Shown here: in pieces, positions 31,881 to 42,297 of the stretch | How the letters are laid out: each line of letters starts with the position of its first letter | Position numbering within the stretch: the first letter of the stretch is position 1 | Assembly: GCF_001729245.1 (NCBI RefSeq) | Contig: NZ_CP015218.1 | Coordinates: 381,001-445,000, forward strand | From: Leptospira tipperaryensis | GTDB taxonomy: Bacteria; Spirochaetota; Leptospiria; Leptospirales; Leptospiraceae | Length of the DNA: 64,000 nt | Direction: 5' to 3' | Notes under the pieces: generated by a model | Told to the model about the DNA's origin: nothing | The model's input: the letters and a program-made list of their open reading frames with translations, nothing else | Database searches by the model: none | Position numbers and translations under genes: made by a program

Positions 31881-32759
31881 CTATTCATTAAATTGAATTC
31901 TTGCGTCTTCGTAACCTCTGCTGATCAAATAGTCCGCCTGTACTTGCGAAAAATTTAATATACTACTAAAGCCGAGCGAGGTTCTCGGGCCGATCGTTCT
32001 AATTTTTAATTCCGGGCGATCCGCGCTCGGAATGGATAAAAGAGAAGAGAGTTTTGATTTTTTGCCTTTTCTCTTTTTCTTTTCAAAATTCATATTGGAC
32101 ATCACGGTTTGAAACGAACCGATGAGAGAAAGTTCAAAAACCCTTTCCAATCCTTCTCTTCTTGTTCTCGGAAGTCCCATGTCGATCCCGCCGACCGGTG
32201 AAAGTAAAACGACTACGATGTCGGTCGCCCCTCTTTCCACTGCGGGAAGAATCGGAGTGTTGGCCATCACACCACCGTCCCAGTGCGGAGCTCCGTCCAC
32301 ATACTGCCAGGGAAAAAACATAGGAATCGCTGACGAGGCCATGACGTGTTCGATATCGATTTCCTTGTTTCGAAAGAATACGAGTTCGGCCGTGAGAATG
32401 TTTACGGCGGTGATAATCACTTCCGTAGGATTCTTTCTCAGGTTTCGAAAGTCCAAATAGGAATAGAGAAGATTTTTGAGAGGCGTCGTATCGGTCAAAG
32501 GAGAATAACTTTTTACAAAGATATCTACGAGATCGTTCCAAATCGAATAACGCATCACCTTCTTGGCTTCGATCGACTTCCAGAGTTTGGTGATTTCGGC
32601 GGCGTTCATTCCGCAGCCCATCGCAGTCGCCGTAATAGCTCCTACAGAAGTTCCACAGATGACATCCGGTTTGAATTGAATCTCTTCTAAATATCGGAGA
32701 ACCCCGGCTTGATAAGCGCCTCGGGCTCCTCCTCCGGATAGTATCAGGGCACGTTTCAT
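31881..32759 (-). CDS. Patatin-like phospholipase
   Basis: This 292-residue protein has the oxyanion motif GGGARGAYQAG (residues 9-19), nucleophile Ser38 in GTSVG and the dyad Asp161 in HWDGGVMANTPI, as in patatin/RssA-type acyl hydrolases. There is no signal peptide. A basic KKKRKGKKSK stretch near residue 230 may touch membranes. It is preceded by the structured leader at 32850-33103. Confidence 0.88.
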   Translation of the reverse strand: MKRALILSGGGARGAYQAGVLRYLEEIQFKPDVICGTSVGAITATAMGCGMNAAEITKLWKSIEAKKVMRYSIWNDLVDIFVKSYSPLTDTTPLKNLLYSYLDFRNLRKNPTEVIITAVNILTAELVFFRNKEIDIEHVMASSAIPMFFPWQYVDGAPHWDGGVMANTPILPAVERGATDIVVVLLSPVGGIDMGLPRTRREGLERVFELSLIGSFQTVMSNMNFEKKKRKGKKSKLSSLLSIPSADRPELKIRTIGPRTSLGFSSILNFSQVQADYLISRGYEDARIQFNE

Positions 32760-32851
32760 TCTACCTGAATCTCAAAGGGTTCTAAAAAAGAGAAGAATTT
32801 TCGGTTGATCGGGAAGAACACTGGAAGATTAGAAAGGGGATTTGAGGGAAA

Positions 32852-33103
<252 letters not shown>

Positions 33104-33138
33104 GAATTTAGAGCAAATTTTTTCGGGAATTTTCTTTC

Positions 33139-34350
33139 CTAAGAAACTGCCTTCACTCTGGAAATTAGAATCAGAGCGATCACGTTAAACCCTATCGCGA
33201 GGTATCCGGCTATATCATAGTTTTCGTATGGAGCCGTCGGACTCGCCGCATAAAGAATACTTCCCCCTATCGTCGCACCCAAACCGGAAGCCAAGTTTTG
33301 AAACGAAGATATGACTGTCATAAAACGTCCACGGTCTCTCGGCTCCGTGCTCGAAGTAATCAGGGCCAGCGCAGGAATCCATCTTCCGGAAACAAGAACC
33401 ATAAAGAACGTAGTCAAAATCACAACGTTGACCAAGGAGGTTTTTACCAAATGGGTCATGATAAAAATGGGAACAAAGGATAAGGGAACCAGAATATAGA
33501 ATACTTTGTGTTTCCCGATCTTATCCGATAAAATTCCGATCAATCTCGAAGAGAAAAGAGTCACTAAGCCGCCGAAAAAATAAATCCAAGGAATTTCATC
33601 TTTCGGAATTCCTACGTTTCTTTCCATATAAGGAGCGATAAACGGAATTACGGTAAAACCTCCCAAAATCACAAACATCATCAGCATATAAGAGGCAGTA
33701 TATTTTTTGTAAGTGAGAATGCGGAAGAAGTTTAGAACCGGGTTATCACCCGCGGATTGAAACGGAGGAATATGAGGAAGGTGATAATACATCAAAACCA
33801 AAATCGGAAGACTTACGATCGCGATTCCCGCAAAAGACATGTTCCATCCGTAGTAGGAAGCGATTTTCAATCCTAAAGGAATTCCGATTACAGACGCGAC
33901 GGAGAAAGCCCCCATAATCGCCCCTGTTGCCCTTCCCCTTCTTTCCATCGCAATGGCGTCTCCTACGATCGCGAAGGTCACGGAACTGAGAACTCCCCCG
34001 AAAGCGCCTGACAAAATTCTCGCGGACAAAAGAAAAAGATAAGAATCCGCAACCGCACACAACGCAGTCCCGATTATAAAACCGAAATACAAAAAGATAG
34101 CTGCCGTCTTTCGGTTGAAGCGATCGATAAAAAGAGCTCCTACGATTCCCGCCGCAAAAGCGCTGTAGGTGTAAGCGGAAATTAAGAATGAGAATTCTCT
34201 CGGATTGATATGAAACGCCTCTTGAAAATAACTTCCCAAGGGCATCATGATCACGAAGTCGAGTATGTGGGTGAATTGAATCGACGCTAAAACGAAGATC
34301 AGCATTCCTTCGGATTTGACGTATATGTTACGTGTATGTTGTGAAGACAT
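33139..34350 (-). CDS. MFS transporter (drug/sugar efflux type)
   Basis: This protein of about 403 residues has twelve hydrophobic segments and MFS signatures: FIDRFNRKTA after TM2 (loop 2-3), ARILSGAFGGVLSSVTFAIVGDAI (TM4-5), RRGRATGAIMGAFSVASVIGIPLG, and SSRLIGILSDKIGKHK in the second half. The overall pattern resembles the arabinose-efflux/multidrug branch. The frame is open upstream to 34536, but MSSQHTR at 34350 (or ATG 34359) gives a normal N-terminus; no clear ribosome-binding site marks either. It is divergent from the CoA-transferase gene. Confidence 0.85.
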   Translation of the reverse strand: MSSQHTRNIYVKSEGMLIFVLASIQFTHILDFVIMMPLGSYFQEAFHINPREFSFLISAYTYSAFAAGIVGALFIDRFNRKTAAIFLYFGFIIGTALCAVADSYLFLLSARILSGAFGGVLSSVTFAIVGDAIAMERRGRATGAIMGAFSVASVIGIPLGLKIASYYGWNMSFAGIAIVSLPILVLMYYHLPHIPPFQSAGDNPVLNFFRILTYKKYTASYMLMMFVILGGFTVIPFIAPYMERNVGIPKDEIPWIYFFGGLVTLFSSRLIGILSDKIGKHKVFYILVPLSFVPIFIMTHLVKTSLVNVVILTTFFMVLVSGRWIPALALITSSTEPRDRGRFMTVISSFQNLASGLGATIGGSILYAASPTAPYENYDIAGYLAIGFNVIALILISRVKAVS

Positions 34351-34464
34351 TATATGCATAGCTTGAGAAATATCATTTTCCTGTAGATAGAAAAATGAAA
34401 AAAATGGGTTGAAGACCTTCGATTCCGAACGAGAATTCCTTTTAAAAAGGCTTCGAAAAATTGA

Positions 34465-35742
34465 ATGAAAGTTAAATTTATTTCCGCAAATTCGGCTCTT
34501 TCCTCCGTCCAGTCGGGTCAGAGAGTTTTCGTACACAGCGTCGCGGCCGCGCCCACACTTTTGATCGACGCGTTAACCGCGCGAGCGCCCGAGCTGACTA
34601 ACGTGGAAATGATTCACCTTCATACCGAAGGGACGGCGCCTTATGCCGAACCCGGAATGGAAGGACATTTTTTTGTAAATTCACTTTTCGTCTGCGCCAA
34701 CACAAGAAAGGCCGTGGAAGAAGGAAGAGCGGACTATATTCCAATGTTCTTAAGTGAATGCCCTCTCCTTTTTAGAAATAAAATTCTTCCGTTAGACGTC
34801 GCTCTCGTCCAAGTATCCCCTCCCGATAAACACGGCTTTTGTTCTCTGGGGGTTTCCATCGATATCAGCAAGGCCGCGGTAGAAACGGCGAGGATCGTGA
34901 TCGCGCAGGTCAACGAGAACATGCCTCGGACCCACGGGGACGGAATCGTTCACATCGATCGTATCCATTCTTTTGTGGAAGGAAATCTTCCTTTGCACGA
35001 ACACAAATCGGCGCCTCTTACGGCGGTCGAAATCGCGATCGGAAAAAACGTAGCCTCTCTCGTGGAAGACGGCGCGACTCTTCAGATGGGAATCGGCGCG
35101 ATTCCGGACGCGGTCCTCACCTGTCTTACTTCTCACAAAGACTTGGGAATTCATACCGAAATGTTTTCGGACGGAGTGATGGATCTCGTTCAAAAAGGAA
35201 TCATCACCGGAATTCATAAAAAGAAACATCCCGGAAAAATCGTTTCCGGTTTTGTGATGGGAACAAAAAAACTCTACGACTTCATAGACGACAATCCTCA
35301 AGTTGCGATGCTCGACATCGGATATATCAACGATCCTCATGTGATCCGAAAAAATCCAAAAGTCACCGCGATCAATTCCGCAGTCGAAGTAGATCTCACG
35401 GGACAGGTTTGCTCGGACACGATCGGAACTAGACAATTCTCCGGAGTGGGTGGACAGATGGATTTTATCCGAGGAGCTTCCTTATCGGAAGGCGGCAAAC
35501 CGATCATCGCACTTCCTTCCGTAACCGCAAAGGGAGAATCCAGAATTGTTTCGATTCTCAAACCCGGCGCCGACGTGGTTACAACCCGCGCCCACGTTCA
35601 TTACATCGTGACCGAATACGGAATCGCAAATTTGTATGGGAAGAATCTGAGACAAAGAGCGAAGGCCTTGATTGAAATCGCACATCCCGATCATAGAGAA
35701 AGACTGGAAAAAGAAGCGAAAGAAAGATTCAAAGTACTTTGA
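34465..35742 (+). CDS. Acetyl-CoA hydrolase/transferase family (4-hydroxybutyrate CoA-transferase-like)
   Basis: This 425-residue protein moves CoA between carboxylic acids. Family motifs are HLHTEGTAPYAEPGMEGHF, FGFCSLGVSID-like HGFCSLGVSID, LQMGIGAIPDAVL, the active-site Glu region LGIHTEMFSDGVMDL, SAVEVDLTGQVCSDTIGTRQFSGVGGQMDFIRGA and VHYIVTEYGIANLYGKNLRQRA. The length fits 4-hydroxybutyrate/butyrate CoA-transferases. The exact acyl substrate is not clear from sequence. Confidence 0.88.
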   Translation: MKVKFISANSALSSVQSGQRVFVHSVAAAPTLLIDALTARAPELTNVEMIHLHTEGTAPYAEPGMEGHFFVNSLFVCANTRKAVEEGRADYIPMFLSECPLLFRNKILPLDVALVQVSPPDKHGFCSLGVSIDISKAAVETARIVIAQVNENMPRTHGDGIVHIDRIHSFVEGNLPLHEHKSAPLTAVEIAIGKNVASLVEDGATLQMGIGAIPDAVLTCLTSHKDLGIHTEMFSDGVMDLVQKGIITGIHKKKHPGKIVSGFVMGTKKLYDFIDDNPQVAMLDIGYINDPHVIRKNPKVTAINSAVEVDLTGQVCSDTIGTRQFSGVGGQMDFIRGASLSEGGKPIIALPSVTAKGESRIVSILKPGADVVTTRAHVHYIVTEYGIANLYGKNLRQRAKALIEIAHPDHRERLEKEAKERFKVL

Positions 35743-35850
35743 AAAGAAGAATCTTGTAATCTAATTTTATTCTTCTCGTTTGAGAATTTGAACGGAATCG
35801 TTTGACAGAGGCCTATCCTTTCGTCAGATTGAACTTGAAATCGGAATTCA

Positions 35851-36660
<810 letters not shown>

Positions 36661-36707
36661 TAAAAATATTTCTTGCGGAACCCTATCAAAAGGTACAGAA
36701 TTGCCGG

Positions 36708-38327
36708 ATGCAAATTCCGGATTATCAAATTCTAATTCAGTTTGTTTTGGAAAACCCTTGGTCTTCCTTGTTCTCAACCATCGGGATTTATACTCTCTTC
36801 GCACTCCTTCACGACATCTTCCAGAGAAGACACGCTATCAAACATAACTTTCCGTTGGTGGGAAGAATCCGATATCTTTTTGAAATGATCGGACCCGAAC
36901 TCAGACAATACTGGGTTGCAAACGACAAAGAAGAGATGCCGTTCAACAGAGCGGAGCGTTCCTGGGTTTACGCGACCGCAAAAAAACAAAACAACAACTT
37001 CGGCTTTGGAACCACGGAACTTTTGTATGAAGCCGGATATCCGATCATCAAACACAGCACGTTTCCATTTCCGGAATCCAAAGTAAAACATCTCAAGAAC
37101 GATTCTTCTATGATCCCTTGTCTCAAAGTGATCGGAGAATTTCACAATCGTAAAAAACCGTTTCGTCCTCCGTCCGTCGTAAACATATCGGCGATGTCTT
37201 ACGGTTCCTTGGGTAAGAATGCGGTTTCCGCTTTGAACAAAGGCGCGATGATGGCCCACTGTTATCAGAACACTGGCGAAGGCGGGATTAGCCCCTTTCA
37301 CAAGTTAGGCGGAGATATCGTCTGGCAGATCGGAACCGGATATTTTGGAACCCGAGATACGAAGGGGAATTTTTCCTTGGATATGTTTGCACAAAAGATT
37401 CAAGAGAATCCGCAAATCCGAATGATCGAAATCAAACTTTCACAAGGTGCAAAACCGGGGAAAGGAGGGATTCTTCCCGGAAAAAAAGTTACCGAACAGA
37501 TCGCAAAGATCCGTGGAGTTCCCGTGGGACAAGATTGTATTTCGCCTAACGCGCATTCCGAGTTTAGTACCGTAAGCGAACTCATCGACTTCATCGAAAG
37601 ACTTCATTCCGCGAGCGGACTTCCGATCGGAATCAAAAGTGCGATCGGAGAAATCGAATTCTGGAACGAACTCGCTGAGAGAATGAAACAAACAAACAAA
37701 GGACCCGATTTTATCACGATCGACGGAGGAGAAGGTGGAACCGGAGCCGCTCCCCTTGCGTTTGCGGATCACGTCTCCCTTCCGTTTAAAGTGGGTTTTG
37801 CGAGAGTCTATCAGATCTTTCAGAACGAAAATCTTTCGGAAAGGATGGCCTGGATCGGAAGTGGTAAATTAGGTTTTCCTGATAGAGCCATCGTAGCGTT
37901 CGCGATGGGCTGCGATCTGATCAACGTCGCAAGAGAAGCCATGATCTCGATCGGATGCATTCAAGCCCAGAGATGTCATACCGACCACTGCCCCGCGGGA
38001 GTCGCGACGCAGAATCGTTGGCTACAGGCCGGCTTGGATATCGATCTCAAGGCGGAAAGAAACGCAAACTATATCAAGGGACTACGGAAAGAAGTTCTCT
38101 CGGTGACACACGCCGCGGGTTACGAACATCCTCTTCAGTTTCGAGGAACCGATATCGAAATCAGCGCCGGTCTCAATATTTTTAAAACCTTAGAATCTAT
38201 TCTAGGATATCAGAGAGATCACGTTCACTTTACAAAGATGTTGGATTATACGGATCACACATATTTAGAAGAATATATGAATGGAGTCACCAAAGAAGAA
38301 CCTTCTTCTCACGGACATAAAATCTAA
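36708..38327 (+). CDS. FMN-binding glutamate-synthase-family protein
   Basis: This 539-residue protein has an N-terminal membrane helix (SLFSTIGIYTLFALLHDIF) and then the GltB-type FMN barrel: VVNISAMSYGSLGKNAVSALNKGA, NTGEGGISPFHKLGGDIVWQIGTGYFG, IKLSQGAKPGKGGILPGKKV, FITIDGGEGGTGAAPLAFADHV and the Cys segment CIQAQRCHTDHCPAGVATQ. No glutaminase or small-subunit domain is attached, so it is one of the stand-alone archaeal-type relatives; its real reaction is not established. Confidence 0.85.
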   Translation: MQIPDYQILIQFVLENPWSSLFSTIGIYTLFALLHDIFQRRHAIKHNFPLVGRIRYLFEMIGPELRQYWVANDKEEMPFNRAERSWVYATAKKQNNNFGFGTTELLYEAGYPIIKHSTFPFPESKVKHLKNDSSMIPCLKVIGEFHNRKKPFRPPSVVNISAMSYGSLGKNAVSALNKGAMMAHCYQNTGEGGISPFHKLGGDIVWQIGTGYFGTRDTKGNFSLDMFAQKIQENPQIRMIEIKLSQGAKPGKGGILPGKKVTEQIAKIRGVPVGQDCISPNAHSEFSTVSELIDFIERLHSASGLPIGIKSAIGEIEFWNELAERMKQTNKGPDFITIDGGEGGTGAAPLAFADHVSLPFKVGFARVYQIFQNENLSERMAWIGSGKLGFPDRAIVAFAMGCDLINVAREAMISIGCIQAQRCHTDHCPAGVATQNRWLQAGLDIDLKAERNANYIKGLRKEVLSVTHAAGYEHPLQFRGTDIEISAGLNIFKTLESILGYQRDHVHFTKMLDYTDHTYLEEYMNGVTKEEPSSHGHKI

Positions 38328-38386
38328 ATTCTTTTCCTCTTGCCATCCCGCTTTCACGGAAAATTCTGTTCGAAAGCGGAGATCTC

Positions 38387-39115
38387 ATGTTTCAGTTTTC
38401 TTATTCATTTCAAACCATTGTCGCGGAAGTGCGCGACATTCTATTCAAACCGATTTCTTTTTTTAAAAAACTCCCGAAAACTCAGGAATCGATTCTTACC
38501 ATCTACTTTCGTTTTTTGACCTTCCTCGGATTTCTGTATTTGGGCGCGATCTTGAGTATGACACTTTTCACTCCTCTTGATACTCCTACTCCTCCGGTTT
38601 CATTCTTATTTTTAGAAATGCCACTCGCATATTTTTTAGCGAGTTTTATCGCCTTCCCTATATTAGGATTACTTTATATGTTTGTCTCGTGGATCTGCGG
38701 GGGAGTCACAAATTGGAGTCGAAATTTCAGGGCGAGCACGGCGGTGTTCAGCACATTCTGGCTTGCGATCATTCTCCAGAGCTTCGCAGGATTGATTCAC
38801 GTTTACGCCGGAATCGGGATCGGAGTCGCGTTTACGGCTTATATTCCTTTTTTATTTTACATTGCTCTGACTTCGTATCTGGAAGCTCCGATCAAAAGAA
38901 CCGCAATTTTGCTTGCGTTATTCACTTCGATTCTATTTTACATTCAGTATTCGAGAATGGCTTCTTATATCAGCGATTATAGAATGATCGAAAATATGAA
39001 CTCGCACAAACCTCTTTCGAGAGAAGAGGAAGAAGAAGGCGAACAAGAAGCTGCCGAAATCATTCGTAAAGCCATGGAAAAAGCGAAATCGGAAGGAAAA
39101 CAATTCGGGGAATAA
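38387..39115 (+). CDS. YIP1-like multi-pass membrane protein
   Basis: This 242-residue protein starts with a soluble stretch (EVRDILFKPISFFKKLPK, a YIP1-like opening), has about five membrane helices (residues about 45-205), and a charged Glu-rich coiled tail (LSREEEEEGEQEAAEIIRKAMEKAK). It lies 2 nt before the thioesterase gene, so the two are probably co-transcribed. The function is unknown. Confidence 0.7.
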   Translation: MFQFSYSFQTIVAEVRDILFKPISFFKKLPKTQESILTIYFRFLTFLGFLYLGAILSMTLFTPLDTPTPPVSFLFLEMPLAYFLASFIAFPILGLLYMFVSWICGGVTNWSRNFRASTAVFSTFWLAIILQSFAGLIHVYAGIGIGVAFTAYIPFLFYIALTSYLEAPIKRTAILLALFTSILFYIQYSRMASYISDYRMIENMNSHKPLSREEEEEGEQEAAEIIRKAMEKAKSEGKQFGE

Positions 39116-39116
39116 T

Positions 39117-39548
39117 ATGCCAAGAATTCAACTAGAACTCCCTAATAAATTTGTCTGGTCGGTCGATCTGGACGTTCGAATTTACGACATCAACTTTGCG
39201 GATCATCTCGCACACGACAGAGTGATTTCACTTCTTCACGAAGCAAGAGCTCGTTTCTTTTTAGAACACAATTACAACGAGCTCAACGTGGAAGGACTTG
39301 GTATCATCATTACGGACATCGCCGTAGTTTATAAAGCGGAAGCTTTTTTTCGAGACAAGATTCGAGTCGAGATCACAGCGGGAGATTTTAATCCAAGAGG
39401 ATGCGACATCTTTTATAGAATGTCCCACGCGGACGGCCCCGCCAACGGAAAGGTGATTTGCGAAGCGAAGACTGGAGTCGTTTTTATGAATTATTCCACT
39501 CGAAAGTTAGGAAATCTTCCCGAAGGTTTTCGTAAGATTTTTCCTTAA
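39117..39548 (+). CDS. Acyl-CoA thioesterase, hotdog fold (YbgC/4HBT-like)
   Basis: This 143-residue protein fits the 4HBT family: VRIYDINFADHLAHDRVISLLHEARARFF contains the active-site Asp region (D in YDINFADHL), followed by GIIITDIAVVYKAEAFFRDKIRVEI and ICEAKTGVVFMNYSTRK. It would hydrolyse acyl-CoA thioesters. It closely follows the membrane protein gene. Confidence 0.82.
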   Translation: MPRIQLELPNKFVWSVDLDVRIYDINFADHLAHDRVISLLHEARARFFLEHNYNELNVEGLGIIITDIAVVYKAEAFFRDKIRVEITAGDFNPRGCDIFYRMSHADGPANGKVICEAKTGVVFMNYSTRKLGNLPEGFRKIFP

Positions 39549-39558
39549 GAAGGAAAGA

Positions 39559-39590
39559 CACGGGCTGGCAAACGGATCCAAACGCCCGTG
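39559..39590 (+). terminator. Hairpin after the thioesterase gene
   Basis: CACGGGC (39559-39565) and GCCCGTG (39584-39590) make a 7-bp stem, followed by the moderately T-rich GATTCTTCTTAATTTC. It is 10 nt past the stop codon and a likely rho-independent terminator. Confidence 0.6.
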
Positions 39591-39731
39591 GATTCTTCTT
39601 AATTTCTCTTCCTTCCACATTTCTATAGGCCATAACGTTTGTTCGGTGCGTCTAAATCATAGAGAGAATGGATTTTATAACAAGCGTTTGCACAACCGGT
39701 CCTGGGGGCCTCCCGGGAATCTCCTATACAC

Positions 39732-39765
<34 letters not shown>

Positions 39766-39781
39766 AATCGAGGGTTTTTCT

Positions 39782-40147
39782 ATGAAACGCACTGAACTGG
39801 AAAGAAGAGAAAGGGACCTCCGCAAGGCAGAAAAAAAGACACAGCTTCAAGACAAGAGGCTCGCCTCCGGAAAAGGAAGTAGCGTAGGTGAATACATTGA
39901 GGAGTTATCCGCACTCTTTCGTTACGATGCAACGGAAATCTTCAACACGGGAGACGATATTGCAGTTTTGGAACTCTTAGAAGACATCCAAGCGAACCTA
40001 CCCGAAAAGCAGTGGGAGAATGTTCTTCGAAAAGCGATCAAAAAAACCGGAGTTCAGGAAAAGGACAAAGCCTACAACGAACTCAAGGAATTGATGAGCG
40101 AAGGTGAAGAAGAATCCGAAACTGAGGAAGAAGAAGTCGGGGTTTAA
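39782..40147 (+). CDS. Small charged protein of unknown function
   Basis: This 121-residue protein has a highly charged N-terminus (MKRTELERRERDLRKAEKKTQLQDKRLASGKG), a middle helical part (SVGEYIEELSALFRYDATEIFNTGDDIAVLELLEDIQANLP, read in two pieces) and a Glu-rich acidic tail (EGEEESETEEEEVGV). No family is recognised. A terminator hairpin overlaps its stop codon, supporting a real monocistronic gene. Confidence 0.7.
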   Translation: MKRTELERRERDLRKAEKKTQLQDKRLASGKGSSVGEYIEELSALFRYDATEIFNTGDDIAVLELLEDIQANLPEKQWENVLRKAIKKTGVQEKDKAYNELKELMSEGEEESETEEEEVGV

Positions 40148-40160
40148 ACCCGGCTTTTTT
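40136..40160 (+). terminator. Rho-independent terminator overlapping the end of the preceding gene
   Basis: GGGTTT/AAACCC extended by GTC/GGC forms a hairpin, followed by TTTTTT (40155-40160). The stem includes the TAA stop of the gene at 39782. Confidence 0.7.
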
Positions 40161-40430
40161 CTTTTCCACTTAAAGCGACACTCCCCCGTAGAAATTCTAC
40201 AAACAAAGAATTCTCCTTCCTCAAAAAAATCGTTCCTCTGTGGGAACTCTTACATCTAAAAACTTTTTCACAGAAAAATTCCAAATCCAAATATCTCTTT
40301 CGATCTTCGAGATTCGACATTTTACGTCCGTTCTTCCTTGAGTAATTTGTCCATTTTGATTTTTAAGAAGACAGAATCTTTCTCCTACGAACAATCTGTC
40401 CGGAAACTTTTTTCGGGAGAATCGACAAAG

Positions 40431-42047
40431 ATGGACATCAAAGAAAAACACTACGATCTCATTCTGATCGGATCCGGAATCGGAGCCTTGACCGTGGCTT
40501 CTTTGATGGCACAGTATAGGAACAAAAAAGTTCTGATTCTCGAGCAACACTTTAAGGCCGGCGGTTTTACACACGTCTTCAAAAGAGAAGGTAAATTTCT
40601 TTGGGATGTGGGAATTCATTACATCGGAGATATGGATGAGAATTCGATGCTCCGAAAAATCTTCGATCTTATTACAAGAGGTGAAGTTCAATGGTTTAAA
40701 ATGCCTCAAATCTTTGAAAAGTTCGTCTATCCCGGAATCACTTTTGGGGAAAACAGCGATCCGGAAGAATATAAGAAAGATCTAATATCTTTATTCCCGG
40801 AAGAAGCAAAGGCGATCGGACATTATTTCGAAGACGTTCAGAAAGTCGCAGGATGGCACGGAAGACACATGATGCTCAAAGCCCTTCCCCCATTCTTAGA
40901 TAAATTCGGACACGCGATCGACCTCATCGGCGCAGACTCCGCTTTGATCACAACCAAAGAATATATGGATCGGAATTTCAAATCTCCAAAACTCAAAGCG
41001 ATCTTGGTTTCACAGTGGGGAGACTACGGACTTCCACCTTCTATGAGCGCGTTTGCGATCCACGCGTTGATCGTCGCGCACTATCTCAAAGGCGGTTATT
41101 ATCCGATCGGCGGTTCTGGAGTGATCTCCCAGTCGATCCAAAAAATCGTCCAAGAAAAAGGAGGAAGAATTCTTCTCTCCAGAGAAGTTCAGGAAATTCT
41201 AATCGAAGACGGAAAGGCAGTCGGCGTAAAAGTTAAAAATCGAAAAAAATCCGAAGAAGCCAAAGAGGACGTCATCGAAGAATATACCGCAGGCGCAATC
41301 GTTTCCAACGCGGGAGCTTACAACACTTATACGAAGCTGATTCCTTCCAAATATCAAATCCCGTTTTTAGACAAACTCAAATCGTTTACGGATCGCTTTC
41401 CTTTGACCACAAACGTCACCTTGTATCTCGGTCTAAAAGATGATCCTAAAAAGATGGGATTCTTAGGAGAAAATTATTGGATCTATAGTTCCTTTGATCA
41501 CGATCAAAATTTTAAGGAAGGAATCAACTGGATCGAAGGAAACAACAAGGTTCCCGGAGCCTATTTGTCCTTTCCTTCTCTCAAAGATCCCCACGCACAC
41601 GGACATACCGCCGAAGTCATCGCATTCAGCGACTACTCACCTTTTGCAAAGTGGAAGGATCAGCCTTGGAAAGAAAGGGACGAGGATTATAAAAAACTAA
41701 AAGATTCCATTCGAGATCGACTCTTGGATTATTTAGAAGAACGTTTTCCCGGCTTTAAAGCCAATATAGAATACAGTGAAGTCTCCACTCCCCTTACCAC
41801 GGAGCACTTCACACAGCACAAACGAGGAACTATTTACGGCCTTCCCTGTGTTCCCGATCGTTTCCGCGAAAAAGAAGCCCCTTGGTTCTCTCCGGTCACC
41901 CCTATCAAAAATTTATTTCTTACCGGAGCCGACGCGGCCTCTCCCGGAATGAGCGGGGCGATGATGGGTGGAATCAGCGCCGTAGCCCATCTCACCGATG
42001 GTTTGAAAATGATTCAGATCTTTCGAGAAGCGGGTAAAAAAAGATAA
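40431..42047 (+). CDS. FAD-dependent oxidoreductase, phytoene desaturase/retinol saturase-like (CrtI family)
   Basis: This 538-residue protein has the dinucleotide-binding motif DLILIGSGIGALTVASLMAQ, then LILEQHFKAGGFTHVFKREGKFLWDVGIHYIGD, the central YYPIGGSGVISQSIQKIV, and the C-terminal LFLTGADAASPGMSGAMMGGISAVAHL. This fits all-trans-retinol 13,14-reductase/CrtI relatives. I start at ATG 40431 (GGAG upstream) rather than 40338, because the fold begins a few residues later. The hydrophobic substrate is unknown. A PadR gene follows and may regulate it. Confidence 0.85.
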   Translation: MDIKEKHYDLILIGSGIGALTVASLMAQYRNKKVLILEQHFKAGGFTHVFKREGKFLWDVGIHYIGDMDENSMLRKIFDLITRGEVQWFKMPQIFEKFVYPGITFGENSDPEEYKKDLISLFPEEAKAIGHYFEDVQKVAGWHGRHMMLKALPPFLDKFGHAIDLIGADSALITTKEYMDRNFKSPKLKAILVSQWGDYGLPPSMSAFAIHALIVAHYLKGGYYPIGGSGVISQSIQKIVQEKGGRILLSREVQEILIEDGKAVGVKVKNRKKSEEAKEDVIEEYTAGAIVSNAGAYNTYTKLIPSKYQIPFLDKLKSFTDRFPLTTNVTLYLGLKDDPKKMGFLGENYWIYSSFDHDQNFKEGINWIEGNNKVPGAYLSFPSLKDPHAHGHTAEVIAFSDYSPFAKWKDQPWKERDEDYKKLKDSIRDRLLDYLEERFPGFKANIEYSEVSTPLTTEHFTQHKRGTIYGLPCVPDRFREKEAPWFSPVTPIKNLFLTGADAASPGMSGAMMGGISAVAHLTDGLKMIQIFREAGKKR

Positions 42048-42058
42048 GCGCGCTCGAA

Positions 42059-42080
42059 GACGTGAGTCATTACTCACGTC
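42059..42080. terminator. 9-bp perfect hairpin after the CrtI-like gene
   Basis: GACGTGAGT (42059-42067) and ACTCACGTC (42072-42080) with a CATT loop lie 11 nt past the stop. There is no long T-run, so the terminator call is tentative. Confidence 0.5.
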
Positions 42081-42140
42081 ACGATCGAAAATTCTCTTTG
42101 AGATTCTGCTGTTTTGTAAATTAGCAAAATTTGCTTGATC

Positions 42141-42167
42141 TATCTGCCAGATAGTATCTAACAGATA
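42141..42167. promoter_or_regulatory. Tandem palindromes, candidate PadR operator
   Basis: TATCTGCCAGATA (42141-42153) and TATCTAACAGATA (42155-42167) are two near-identical 13-base palindromes (half-site TATCT) spaced 14 nt apart centre to centre, about 130 nt before the PadR gene. An additional palindrome AGCAAAATTTGCT occurs at 42123-42135. Autoregulatory PadR operators typically look like this. Confidence 0.6.
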
Positions 42168-42297
42168 TAAGACTCTTTTTTAGGAATTTTGCTTTTATAA
42201 GACAGAGATGAAGTTTTTCAGCGGCTCTCCAATCCAATCTTTCCGTCCAATTCGTTTTTATCAGAACCATTTCTCTGCTTTTCGGATAATTCTTTAA

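Noticed and set aside
34792..35436. A 214-codon open frame antisense to the CoA-transferase gene
   Set aside because: Its product is Arg/Asp/Val-rich without any fold-like pattern, and the plus-strand frame encodes a clear enzyme across the same bases.
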